NCBI GenBank assembly: GCA_009268125.1
Contig: WBOU01000005.1
Location: forward strand, 310,001 to 374,000
Direction: 5' to 3'
Length of the DNA stretch: 64,000 nucleotides
From: Chloroflexia bacterium SDU3-3
GTDB taxonomy: Bacteria; Chloroflexota; Chloroflexia; Chloroflexales; Roseiflexaceae
The position numbers and the translations under genes are program-made. The notes beneath the pieces were generated by a model. It made no database searches. It saw only the letters and a list, made by a program, of their open reading frames with translations, and was not told where the DNA came from. Below are positions 53,739-62,443 of this stretch, piece by piece (within the stretch, counting starts at the first letter, position 1; each line of letters opens with the position of its first letter).

Positions 53739-55142
53739 TTAATGACAGCCAACGATAACTTTTGCCTCTTTAGCAATTACTGGTCCTATATACACAGCTT
53801 TATCCCACCCCATAAATCGTATTGTAAATTCTTCAAAGTCATCCTCATCCATAAGTTCAGATTCGACTGCTTTTCTTGCTACATCGCAAAGTAGTTTTAC
53901 CATCGTCTTATCTTCTTTTGATCGGAATACATACTCATACTTTCTACTACCATATCGAGCTTGTAGTTTATTACCATCTGCATCAACAGCCAACCCTACA
54001 TACTTCTTAAATTGATCCACAATTTCATTATAATTACGACTAGGTCTTTCCCAGTTTTTCAAATCTATATACCTTCCGTCCTTGGTAATAAAATCCATGC
54101 CTTTCGCAAGCACACCATCTGTATTAGGGGCATAATGTTGATATGTATCTATATTATCAACACCTATCACCTCAGTACCATAACGAAGCTCAAAGAATGC
54201 TCCGACCTTATTAACATCCTTCTCATCTTTAGCATAGCCAGCTAGGCTTCTAATGAGTTCAGCCATAGAATCACCCGAACTTGACGTCGGTACATCTAAA
54301 AACCCATCAAGCCACTCAAATACAAGCTTACTTGTCTCCTTCGATCCATATGCACCAAATATCGCCTTAGTAGAATCTTCTCCGTATCTATTCACTGTTT
54401 TAATAAGTCCATCATAACCCTTATTCACCCAAGGCTCAGATTGCTTTTGAAGAAGCCGAAACGTCTTCTCAATTGTCTCATCCGAATATGACAACCGAAA
54501 CCGCTGAATAGCCTGCTCAACAAAGGCCTCACCATTATGATGAATAGCCCATCCAAGACCATTCACACTCTCTTTCGACCACTTATTGCCAAATTGCTTA
54601 TAGAGTAGCGTCGCTTTCGCCGCATCAGGACAGTCAAGTGTGGCCGCAGCGAGCGGGCTACGAACCGGCGCTGCCAGCCCACGGGGCTTGAACGCCACAC
54701 TCTGGGCAAAGCAGCCAGCTCCAGCATAGAACCACTCTGCATCAGGGCCAAGATCATCGGCGACTTTCGCCATCCCATCGGCCACATCATCGCTCAGCTC
54801 TACGCCATTGGCCACAAACCGATCCGCCAACCCATCCAGGTTGCGCAATGTCTCATCAGGCAGCGAGGAGCCAAGGCGATTGAGCACCCCACCAACAACG
54901 ACACTGCCCTCATCAAATCCTATGTCTGTCAGCAGCTTCACGCCGCCGTGGTACACAAAGGACACGAAGCTCTCCCAGAGCTGCCCCGTCGCCTCGAAAA
55001 TACGCATCAGAGCCGCCACCAGGCCATCCTTGGTCAGCAGGTCGCCGCCGATCTTGATGATGCGCGGTACAGAAACGCTCACCAGCTGGATCACCACCTG
55101 AAAAACCTTTGGCAGCGGCAGCGCATTCAGCGCATGGAGCAT
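53739..55142 (-). CDS. Chimeric protein with C-terminal restriction-endonuclease-like toxin domain
   Basis: About 467 residues. The first 175 (LLTKDGLVAALMRIFEATGQLW; FDEGSVVVGGVLNRLGSSLPDETLRNL) are encoded by GC-rich DNA like the rest of the genome. The remaining 290 are encoded by markedly AT-rich DNA. Near residues 348-364 the stretch GMDFITKDGRYIDLKNW gives Asp350, Asp360 and Lys362, matching a PD-(D/E)xK nuclease core, with an upstream acidic helix (FFELRYGTE). This is how polymorphic-toxin C-termini look. The start is uncertain: ATG 55142 has no Shine-Dalgarno and the frame continues upstream into a degenerate PQQ fragment, so the 5' part may be lost. No recognised immunity gene follows. 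Confidence 0.6.
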   Translation of the reverse strand: MLHALNALPLPKVFQVVIQLVSVSVPRIIKIGGDLLTKDGLVAALMRIFEATGQLWESFVSFVYHGGVKLLTDIGFDEGSVVVGGVLNRLGSSLPDETLRNLDGLADRFVANGVELSDDVADGMAKVADDLGPDAEWFYAGAGCFAQSVAFKPRGLAAPVRSPLAAATLDCPDAAKATLLYKQFGNKWSKESVNGLGWAIHHNGEAFVEQAIQRFRLSYSDETIEKTFRLLQKQSEPWVNKGYDGLIKTVNRYGEDSTKAIFGAYGSKETSKLVFEWLDGFLDVPTSSSGDSMAELIRSLAGYAKDEKDVNKVGAFFELRYGTEVIGVDNIDTYQHYAPNTDGVLAKGMDFITKDGRYIDLKNWERPSRNYNEIVDQFKKYVGLAVDADGNKLQARYGSRKYEYVFRSKEDKTMVKLLCDVARKAVESELMDEDDFEEFTIRFMGWDKAVYIGPVIAKEAKVIVGCH

Positions 55143-55146
55143 ATCG

Positions 55147-55355
55147 GTAGTAGCCGTCGTGGCAGCCAAACACCAGGTAGCCATCGGCGGCGGCCAGCGC
55201 GGTGCGGATCTCCCCACGGGTAGGGTAGACCCACAGCTCCTCGCCGGTACTACGATTAAGGCAGGATATGCCATAGCTCGACGGCACATAGAGATATGCC
55301 CCACTCCCCAATGGTGGGGGACTCCATCGCAGTTAAAGTGCCCCCTGTTGTCAAT
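55147..55355 (-). pseudogene. Fragment of a third PQQ-propeller copy
   Basis: On the minus strand from ATTGACAACAGGGGG to the codons for HDGYY this DNA matches the C-terminal blades of the two full PQQ genes (AYLYVPSSYGISCLNRSTGE; ALAAADGYLVFGCHDGYY). It lacks the N-terminal 280 and last 20 residues, and contains a frame disruption near the VSGAYLY position. It runs directly into the toxin-like gene, in another frame. Confidence 0.8.
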
Positions 55356-55488
55356 TATCTATAATATCAATATCCTCAATCTTTTTGGTTTAGATTAAGT
55401 TGATATGAAGTATATCCCACACACAGCAGCGCACGATAGCTGGTGGCTACCGCGCGCTGCTGTATACAATCCTATTTTTCCACCCCAG

Positions 55489-58400
55489 CTACCGCACGAT
55501 CAGCGGCAGGTAGATGCTGGTGGTATCGGGGCCAGGCGCAGGCGTCACCGTCGGCGCGGTGGTCGGCGTGGCCGTGCCAGGCGCGGCGGTGGCGGTCGGC
55601 GTAGCCGTGCCGGGCGCTCGCGTACTTGTCGGCGTGGCCGTGCGGGTCTTGGTCGGCGCCGCCGTAGTCGTCGCGGTCGGTGTCAGCGTCGCGGTCGGCG
55701 TGGCCGTGCTCGTCGCGGTCGGCGTCAGCGTCGGCGTGGCGGTGGCCATCAGCACTGTGATGGCGACGGTGGCCGGGCCGCCGGTCGCGCCCTTCGAGTC
55801 GACGGCGGTGTAGGTGAAGCTGTCGCTGCCGAAGAAACCGGCCTCGGGCGTGTAGGTGAACGAGCCGTCGGCCAGCAGGGCCAGCGTGCCGTGGGCCACA
55901 TCGGTGGTGAGCGTGGCGGTGAGGGTGTCGGTGGCGTTGGGGTCGGTGTCGTTGGCCAGCACGCCGGGCGCGGGCACGGCCAGCACGCCGCCCTGGGCTG
56001 TGGTGTAGGCATCGTCGGCGGGCGTGGGGGCCAGGTTGGGCACGCAGGTGTAGACCAGCACGCTGTCCACGTACCAGCCGTCCAGGCCGCCGCAGCCGTC
56101 GTTGCCAAAGTCGAAGCGCAGCTTGATGCTGTCGCCCGCCGCCACGTTCAGCTTGGTCAGATCCACCTGCGACTGCCCCCACGACCCAAAGACCAGGCCG
56201 CCATCGCTGCCGCTGAAGGCCGCCTGGCTGGCCAGCGGGTCGGTGTTCTTGGGTGCGGCGGCCAGCGTGGTGTTGTAGGGGTTGAAGGTAAAGGCGCTGG
56301 CGGGCACCAGGGCGTACGCGCCGCCATTGATGCTGATCTTCAGGTTGCCGCCGTCGTACTTGTTCTCGCTGGCCACGTAGTGCTCGAAGGCCAGCTTGGG
56401 CGTCGCGCCCGCCGGGATGGTGATCGCGGGGCTTTCCATGGACTGCACGCCCGAGATATCGCCGTTGGGCACGCCGCACTGGCCGCCGGTCAGATCGACG
56501 GCGTAGGCCGCGCCGCCCGCCCTACCGCCGGGCAGCGTGGTGTCGGCCACCCAGTTCAGGCCCGGCCAGCCGGTGTACACGCCGGTGCTGGTCAGCGTCC
56601 ACGCGCCCAGGCCCTGCTCGAAGTCCTCGGCGAAGATCGGCTCGGCGATCTGGTCGGGCGCGGCGCACAGGTCGGGGGCGTTGGGGTCGAGCAACGGGGT
56701 GAAGTTGCACTGGGTGGGCGCGGTGCGCAGCTCCACGGCCAGCGTCATCTTGGCCACCTGCTCGCAGTCGCTGGCGGTGATCAGCTCGGCGGACATGCCC
56801 GAGCCGCCGGGCGAGGTCGAGAGATCCTTCAGCGGCTGGCCGATCAGATCCTGGCACGACTGCTCCAGCGCATCGGCGTGCTCGGCGAAGCCGGTGACCG
56901 GGGTCTGGTAGGTGGTCTGGGCCTGCCAGTAGATGTGGGCGGCCTTCACCAGGCCCAGGCCCACCACGGTCTGGCCGTTGTAGCTGCCGCCATCTACCAG
57001 CAGCGCGTAGCCGTGGTTGGGCACCGCCGAGTTGGTGTGCACGCCGCCGCCATCGGCGGTATTGCAGTAGTAGTTGGCATCGGCCACGCGGCCCGGGTCG
57101 CCCAGGCAGTCGGGGTTCCACATGTCGCGCAGCGCCTTGTTGAACGCGGTCGCGTCCTCGCCCATCAGCCAGCGGTACGAGTCATCCGCCGGGCCGAACA
57201 GCCCAGCCTTCAGCGTGGCCTGCACCGTCTCGCCAGCAGCGATGGCGTTCTTGATCAGCTGGCCGTTCTCGTTCGAGATGCGCACCGAGGGGATGGTGAT
57301 GTTCAGCACGATATTGTTCATATCATCCGCCGCCGAGGTGGCGCTGACGATAATCGCGCCGATGGCACCGGCGGTCTGGGCGGCGCGCACCTTCTTGGGG
57401 GCGTTGCACGCGGCGCTATCGTTCAGCAGGGCGATCTTGCCACTCACCGCCGCCGCGTTGGTGAGCGCGGTGCAGCCGGTGTTGTCGGCCCCATCCAGGC
57501 CGATCACCACCTGGCCCGAGACGCCCGCCGCGGTCAGCGCGGGGCCAAACAGGGCCTCGCCAGCGTGGCACTTGCCCGCGATCGAGGTGGGCGCGGTGAT
57601 CTCCAGCATGGCCTCGGGCGCGTAGGCGTATGTCGAGCAGCCGCCATCGGCGCGCGCGCCAGCGGGCGAGTCGGTGCCGGTGCCGTTGATCAGGTCCACC
57701 GTCTCGCCCCAGATGTCCGAGTAGGACTCGTTCAGCGCGCCGGGCTGCCACTGGTAAACCAGGCCGTGGGTGTACTCGGTGAAGGCGTGGCCCCACTCGT
57801 GCGCCACCACATCGTCGCCGCTCACGCCGTCGCAGTAGTTGGTGGTGATGCCGTTCCAGTTGGCGTTGGGGCACTGGATCGTCGGGTCGTTGTTGACAGT
57901 GCGCAGCGAGGCCCCGTGGGCATCGTACGAGTCGCGCCCGAAGCTGTCGAGGAAGAAGTAGTAGGCGTCGCCGCTGGCGTTGATGATGCGCTGCTGATCA
58001 ATGTTCAGCGTGCCGGGGAACTCCTGGCCCTCCTCCCAGACCTGGTGGTCAGTGTCCTGCTCGTAGAACACGCGGTGCAGGCCGCTCTCGATATCGGTGT
58101 AGCGGTTGAGCACCTTGCCCACGTTGGCCTGTATGTACACCCGCTCGCGCACGCTGCCGCCGTTCGTCACCGTCACCTCGTAGGCCAGCTGGCTGCTGCC
58201 TTCGGCATCGCGCACCAGGCCGGTGCGGTAGATGTAGAGGTCGGCGGCGGCGGGCCACAGGTCGGCGGGCTGCAGCGTGGCGGGCTGGCCCGCGCTGTCG
58301 GCGGGCGGGTCGGCCAGCACCTCGCGCACGGCCACGGCCCCGGCCTGCGCTGCGCTCAGCCTGGGCGTCACATCCAGCGCCGCCGTGGGCGCGGCCACAC

Positions 58401-58866
58401 CCGCCACAGCGGTGAGCGCCTGCCCCGCGTCGAAGCGGGCCACCAGCATGCCGCCGAACACCGGCACGCCCTGGTAGACCTGGCGGAAGATCACGCGGCC
58501 CCCGCCGTAGGCGTCGCGCTCCACCCCGATCGGCAGCAGCTCCTGCGCGGGGCTGGCGATGCCGAACAGCCCGGCGTAGCTGGCCATGAAGCTGCTGGCC
58601 TTGGCCGCCATACCGCCCTTGGCCTGCGGCAGCAGGTCGCCCCCGGCAGGCACGCGCACCATGCTGGCCACGCCCGTAGCGCGCTTGAGGCTCACGCGCA
58701 CGTCGCCCCTGGCCTGGGCGCGCAGCTGGCCCAGCAGCCCAGGGCCAGCTGGCTCGGCCTGGGCCGGGGCCAGCTGGGGCTGCCGCGCCGCCAGCGCGGG
58801 CGACACCACGCCCAGCAGCGCGCACAGCGCAGCGAGCGATACGAGCATTCGCAGTGTTAGATTCAT
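55489..58866 (-). CDS. Secreted M4-type zinc metalloprotease with inserted PA domain
   Basis: 1125 residues. Signal peptide (LVSLAALCALLGVVSPALAA); FTP/PepSY-like propeptide (about 85-250); thermolysin-like catalytic domain with HEWGH (His356, Glu357, His360) and Glu380 in NESYSD. A PA domain (about 400-545, IALLNDSAACNAPKKVRAAQTAGAIGAIIVS) interrupts the C-terminal lobe, which resumes with GGGVHTNSAVPNHGYALLVDG (active-site His region). Then a jelly-roll-like domain (about 770-950), a tandem Ig/cadherin-like domain (NDTDPNATDTLTATL) and a Thr-rich spacer, ending SIYLPLIVR. GAGGAG precedes the ATG. Extracellular protein degradation is likely. Confidence 0.9.
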   Translation of the reverse strand: MNLTLRMLVSLAALCALLGVVSPALAARQPQLAPAQAEPAGPGLLGQLRAQARGDVRVSLKRATGVASMVRVPAGGDLLPQAKGGMAAKASSFMASYAGLFGIASPAQELLPIGVERDAYGGGRVIFRQVYQGVPVFGGMLVARFDAGQALTAVAGVAAPTAALDVTPRLSAAQAGAVAVREVLADPPADSAGQPATLQPADLWPAAADLYIYRTGLVRDAEGSSQLAYEVTVTNGGSVRERVYIQANVGKVLNRYTDIESGLHRVFYEQDTDHQVWEEGQEFPGTLNIDQQRIINASGDAYYFFLDSFGRDSYDAHGASLRTVNNDPTIQCPNANWNGITTNYCDGVSGDDVVAHEWGHAFTEYTHGLVYQWQPGALNESYSDIWGETVDLINGTGTDSPAGARADGGCSTYAYAPEAMLEITAPTSIAGKCHAGEALFGPALTAAGVSGQVVIGLDGADNTGCTALTNAAAVSGKIALLNDSAACNAPKKVRAAQTAGAIGAIIVSATSAADDMNNIVLNITIPSVRISNENGQLIKNAIAAGETVQATLKAGLFGPADDSYRWLMGEDATAFNKALRDMWNPDCLGDPGRVADANYYCNTADGGGVHTNSAVPNHGYALLVDGGSYNGQTVVGLGLVKAAHIYWQAQTTYQTPVTGFAEHADALEQSCQDLIGQPLKDLSTSPGGSGMSAELITASDCEQVAKMTLAVELRTAPTQCNFTPLLDPNAPDLCAAPDQIAEPIFAEDFEQGLGAWTLTSTGVYTGWPGLNWVADTTLPGGRAGGAAYAVDLTGGQCGVPNGDISGVQSMESPAITIPAGATPKLAFEHYVASENKYDGGNLKISINGGAYALVPASAFTFNPYNTTLAAAPKNTDPLASQAAFSGSDGGLVFGSWGQSQVDLTKLNVAAGDSIKLRFDFGNDGCGGLDGWYVDSVLVYTCVPNLAPTPADDAYTTAQGGVLAVPAPGVLANDTDPNATDTLTATLTTDVAHGTLALLADGSFTYTPEAGFFGSDSFTYTAVDSKGATGGPATVAITVLMATATPTLTPTATSTATPTATLTPTATTTAAPTKTRTATPTSTRAPGTATPTATAAPGTATPTTAPTVTPAPGPDTTSIYLPLIVR

Positions 58867-59319
58867 GCCGATGTCTCCTCCGCTTCTTTATGATCTGATA
58901 ACTGGTCAGAAAAGAGCGTTCCTATGAATAAAGATGCTTTCCGAGAAAAATAGTACGAGTGGCAAAATACGCTCTTTTTCCTACATAACAAAATAGAGGT
59001 GTGCCATAGGCCACCCGTACCATCAGCGTACGATCACATCCACCGATCGCCGCACAACGTGGAAGATATCTATAGTTTAGGCGCTGGGATTGAGCTATGC
59101 GTGGTAGTATACACGGATTCTTCGGGCATATCGATAGATTCTGACGAATCATCACAAAGTGTAGGGATTCTCATACCATATCTCGGGCTTTCCCTCCATT
59201 ACCAAATAGCAGAGGACAGCATCTCGCAGAACGAGCACCGCCGCCCAACATTGGTGAGCCGACCAGATCGGCGCTACAATAGGGGCGGCGGAGCCAAGCA
59301 CAAGCAGAAAAGAGCGGCC
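58867..59319. other. Intergenic region upstream of two divergent genes
   Basis: AT-rich 450-bp stretch between the metalloprotease and the hydrolase genes. The promoters of both should lie here. A plus-strand frame runs through it in phase with the hydrolase but has no start signals. No gene or repeat is evident. Confidence 0.5.
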
Positions 59320-60180
59320 ATGCGAGCAAAGATACGCGGCACAGAGATCTACTTCGACATCGATGGCGCGGGCCTGGTGCCCGATGGGCCGACCATGCGC
59401 GAGAAGCCGGTGCTCTTCGCGCTGCACGGCGGCCCAGGCGGCGACCACACCGGCTACAAGGCGGCGCTGCCGCCGCTGACCGACAAGCTGCAGGTGGTCT
59501 ACATCGACCACCGGGGGCAGGGGCGCTCGGCGCGCGGCCCGCAGGAGACCTACACGCTCGACAACAACGTGGAGGATGTGGAGGCGCTGCGGCAGCACCT
59601 GGGGCTGGGCAAGATCGCCGTGCTGGGCCTCTCGTACGGCGGCATGGTGGGGCTGGCCTACGCCGCCCGCTACCCCGAGAGCGTGTCGCACCTGATCGCG
59701 GGCGTCACCACGCCCGACCACCAGTTCCTGGCGCAGGCCCAGCGCATCCTGGCCGAGCGCGGCAGCGACGAGCAGCGGCGCGTGGCCGAGGCGCTGTGGG
59801 CGGGCAATTTCACCAGCGATGAGCAGCTGGCCGAGTACTTCGACGTGATGGGGCCGCTCTACTCGCGCAGCTTCGACCCGGCCAAGAGCGCCGAGAAGCG
59901 CGGGCGGCAGATCCTCTCGTACGAGGCGATCAACCAGGGCTTCGGCGGCTTCCTGCGCAGCTACGACATCACCGCCGAGCTGCCGAAGATCACCGCGCGC
60001 ACCCTGGTGATCGGCGCGCGCCACGACTGGATCTGCCCGCCGGAGAACGCCGAGCGGATCGCCGCCGCCATCCCCCGCGCCGAGCTGCGCATCTTCGAGA
60101 ACAGCGGCCACTCCATCCTGGCCGACGACCACGCGGCCTTCATCGACATCGTACGCGGTTTCCTGACGTACAACCCGTAG
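59320..60180 (+). CDS. Alpha/beta hydrolase, proline-iminopeptidase-like (S33)
   Basis: 286 residues. Oxyanion HGGPGG (about 34-39), YIDHRGQGRSARG, nucleophile GLSYGG (Ser about 109), acid in GARHDWICPPENAE and His in FENSGHSILADDH. These are the marks of the S33 family, whose members include proline iminopeptidases and related amidases. No signal peptide. The start at 59320 is chosen by homology-like boundary (MRAKIRGTEIYFDIDG). Confidence 0.9.
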   Translation: MRAKIRGTEIYFDIDGAGLVPDGPTMREKPVLFALHGGPGGDHTGYKAALPPLTDKLQVVYIDHRGQGRSARGPQETYTLDNNVEDVEALRQHLGLGKIAVLGLSYGGMVGLAYAARYPESVSHLIAGVTTPDHQFLAQAQRILAERGSDEQRRVAEALWAGNFTSDEQLAEYFDVMGPLYSRSFDPAKSAEKRGRQILSYEAINQGFGGFLRSYDITAELPKITARTLVIGARHDWICPPENAERIAAAIPRAELRIFENSGHSILADDHAAFIDIVRGFLTYNP

Positions 60181-60200
60181 GCCTGTGCGTCTGGCGCCCC

Positions 60201-60239
60201 GGCGACCGTAGGCAATGCTTGTAGCGTTGCCCGGTCGCC
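60201..60239. terminator. Hairpin after the S33 hydrolase
   Basis: A compound stem: GGCGACCG with CGGTCGCC outside, GGCAATGC with GCGTTGCC inside. It lies between convergent genes. Confidence 0.65.
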
Positions 60240-60278
60240 GTTGCGCTGATGTACGATCATATCAAGACAGCAGACCAC

Positions 60279-60707
60279 CTAATCGAAGTACCACGACAAC
60301 CGCTCGCTTGGATCAGCTATCAGAAGAAGCCAACCTACGACAAAAACGATAATCAGTAGGGTTTGCCATCGCCATAGGTATACACGTCGGAGCACCAAAG
60401 AAAGAAAAGGAAAGGCAACTAACGCTATAAATGGCCATAGCAAAAGTGGTAAAGTGAGCATATAGAGAGCATCGCATATGCGGCAATCAGGGGCAATAAA
60501 TTTCGGGTCATCAATACTTGGCTGAGGCCAATGGCCAATCAGAAATGCAGCACGCCAGGAAAAGACATATAAACAGCCTATGACCAAGAGTGGTGCTAGA
60601 GCAAAAGAATGATGCAGAGCAATGATCATCAAGCGTAACATATGCTCAATTTTGGACAATCTTTGTGTTTTAGATACAGAAGGTGGGGTAGTGGGATTAG
60701 AATTCAT
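60279..60707 (-). CDS. Small membrane protein of unknown function
   Basis: About 142 residues with three predicted helices (MIIALHHSFALAPLLVIGCLYVF; MLTLPLLLWPFIALVAFPFLSLVL; TLLIIVFVVGWLLLIAD). More AT-rich than its surroundings. ATG 60707 has GGA upstream; the frame extends further. It is about 100 bases downstream of another membrane protein on the same strand. No family recognised. Confidence 0.6.
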   Translation of the reverse strand: MNSNPTTPPSVSKTQRLSKIEHMLRLMIIALHHSFALAPLLVIGCLYVFSWRAAFLIGHWPQPSIDDPKFIAPDCRICDALYMLTLPLLLWPFIALVAFPFLSLVLRRVYLWRWQTLLIIVFVVGWLLLIADPSERLSWYFD

Positions 60708-60804
60708 AAGAGAGTCCTTATAACAGCTTTTCGAATTGTGTCTAAAAAGCACTTCGGCATGATCATCATCCTTCAAGAGCGCATACGCTCAATCCAAATT
60801 CGTA

Positions 60805-61407
60805 CTACTCGTACTTGCTGATCACATCGCCAGCCAAGCCAAAGCCCGCCACAATCGCCACCAGCGCTAGCGCCGCGCAGAGGATCGCCAGCCATCCCCC
60901 GCGCCGCCGGAATAGCGCCCGCAGCAGCACGCTCAGGCTGCTTATCGGCGCAACGATCATCACAGGCAATAGAACTAGCGCGTTTATCATATCTCCATGC
61001 TCCCAGCGGAACCCCGGCCACACATCGTGAAACAGCATGGGCCGCTGGGTAAAGCAGTGGCCCTCGCCCAGGCAGTACAGCCCGCTGGTATAGGCTGGCA
61101 GCACAAACCACAGCAGGTAAAACGTCATCATCGCCAGCATGCCACCGTAGTAAAGCTTCAGCATCGGGATGCGCAGCCACCCGCCGATCCCGCGTGCAAC
61201 CCAATAGACCAGCAGATTGAAGCTGATGCTTATGAGGAATGGCATCGGCGTTATAGCCACAACGTTTGGTGTAGCCCACCATGTGATTGCAATCTCTGGT
61301 ACCACAAAAAGAACGGTAGAAATAATGATGATACGCAGTGGCTCGCCCAGCCCCCGCAAGGCATGATCAAAACGGCGCGGCATGGCCGACGTTGGGAGAT
61401 CGCGCAT
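60805..61407 (-). CDS. Membrane protein of unknown function, 200 aa
   Basis: Four to five hydrophobic helices (IIIISTVLFVVPEIAITWW; FLISISFNLLVYWVARGIGG; GGMLAMMTFYLLWFVLPAY; MINALVLLPVMIVAPISSL; LAILCAALALVAIVAGFGLAG). ATG 61407 has GAGGTG six bases upstream. Divergent from the TetR gene, so it could be a TetR target. I do not recognise the family. Confidence 0.65.
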   Translation of the reverse strand: MRDLPTSAMPRRFDHALRGLGEPLRIIIISTVLFVVPEIAITWWATPNVVAITPMPFLISISFNLLVYWVARGIGGWLRIPMLKLYYGGMLAMMTFYLLWFVLPAYTSGLYCLGEGHCFTQRPMLFHDVWPGFRWEHGDMINALVLLPVMIVAPISSLSVLLRALFRRRGGWLAILCAALALVAIVAGFGLAGDVISKYE

Positions 61408-61558
61408 GTGGTTCACCTCAGCACCTATGCCCACGGCAGCGGCAGCGCGCTGGGGTGCCATGGGAAACTCAGTCGCATGGCGCTATGCTAGCGCGCAGAT
61501 ATCGCGGCAGCATCACGGCCATGTAACAGCTGTGTAAACATTTTTAGAAAATGATCTC

Positions 61559-61586
61559 TTGACTGGATTTGATTATTGGTATACAT
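61559..61586 (+). promoter_or_regulatory. Promoter of the TetR gene
   Basis: TTGACT at 61559-61564 with a TGG-TATACA extended -10 after 15 bases. The placement favours a coding start at 61607 rather than further upstream. Confidence 0.55.
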
Positions 61587-61606
61587 TGTGGCCAGAGGAG
61601 GAGATG

Positions 61607-62203
61607 ATGGCACGACTGCTACCCGAGGAGACGCGCGAGCTGCTGCTGGATCGCGCCGAGCACCGCTTCTGGACCTTTGGCTTCAAGAAGACCACTGTCG
61701 ATGAGGTGGTGGCCGATGTGGGCATCAGCAAAGGGTCGTTTTACCAGTTCTTCGAGAGCAAAGACGATCTGATGCTGGCCACGATCGCCCGCTGGTACCA
61801 GCGAATCTTTGAGGAGCAGCAGTCGCTCATCAAGAATAGCCAGCTGCCCCCGGCGGAGAAGCTGCGCCACATCCTGATCGCCCCCATCCTGCGCACCTAC
61901 CGCCAGTACGAGGCCCACCCCGAGGTGCAGGACATGATCATCATGGCGCACAACGCCCTGCCCACCACGCTGCAGTCGCTCATCCAGCAGCAGCTGGCGC
62001 TTGTCACAGGCGTGCTGGAGGAGGGACGAAAGAGCGGCCACTTTGCCTTCGCCGACGCGGCCCACACCGCGCAGGCGCTGCACCATATGACCCATGGCTT
62101 CTGGCCGCCCTACGCATGCGTCCAGGGTACCCAGGCCATCGAGCAGGCGCTGAACGACGTGCTCGATCTGGTGTTCCAGGGCCTGGCCGCGCCCGCCCGC
62201 TAG
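61607..62203 (+). CDS. TetR/AcrR-family transcriptional regulator
   Basis: 198 residues. The N-terminal HTH (LLLDRAEHRFWTFGFKKTTVDEVVADVGISKGSFYQFFESKDDLMLATIARW) is typical; the C-terminal ligand-binding domain is helical. AGAGGAGG precedes ATG 61607. It lies upstream of a doxX gene whose leader carries two matching 23-bp inverted repeats, probable operators for this protein. Confidence 0.93.
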   Translation: MARLLPEETRELLLDRAEHRFWTFGFKKTTVDEVVADVGISKGSFYQFFESKDDLMLATIARWYQRIFEEQQSLIKNSQLPPAEKLRHILIAPILRTYRQYEAHPEVQDMIIMAHNALPTTLQSLIQQQLALVTGVLEEGRKSGHFAFADAAHTAQALHHMTHGFWPPYACVQGTQAIEQALNDVLDLVFQGLAAPAR

Positions 62204-62239
62204 GCTTCCGCAAGCGCGCATCTGCCGCTCATTGCGAGA

Positions 62240-62262
62240 TGACTAAAATACTTATTTAGTCA
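62240..62262. promoter_or_regulatory. Inverted repeat operator 1 (TetR-type)
   Basis: 23-bp site: arms TGACTAAA and TTTAGTCA with a 7-base centre, 36 bases after the TetR stop; followed by TTTGT. Confidence 0.65.
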
Positions 62263-62378
62263 TTTGTCACTATTAGTTCGCCACATGCCGCTTCTTGCCG
62301 TGAGGCTCGATCGAATCGCGGACTGAGCGAACCGCATAGATTCAGCAGAGAGGAGGGAGTCATGGGCTTTTTGTGATT

Positions 62379-62401
62379 TGACCAAAATACCGATATGGTC
62401 A
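62379..62401. promoter_or_regulatory. Inverted repeat operator 2 (TetR-type)
   Basis: Same length and layout as operator 1: arms TGACCA and TGGTCA around AAATACCGATA, again followed by TTTGT. It lies 42 bases before the doxX start. Confidence 0.65.
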
Positions 62402-62443
62402 TTTGTTGAAAACGTGGCTTATATCAGAAAGAGAGGGAAGATC

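Noticed and set aside
53739-55304. Reading the toxin-like gene as starting inside the PQQ fragment.
   Set aside because: The upstream part is the PQQ fragment in a wrong frame; no continuous fusion protein results.
55405-58860. A 1151-codon open frame on the plus strand opposite the metalloprotease.
   Set aside because: Product is Arg/Gly/His/Val-rich low-complexity sequence with no domains; it is the antisense of a GC-rich gene with clear signal peptide and zinc motif.
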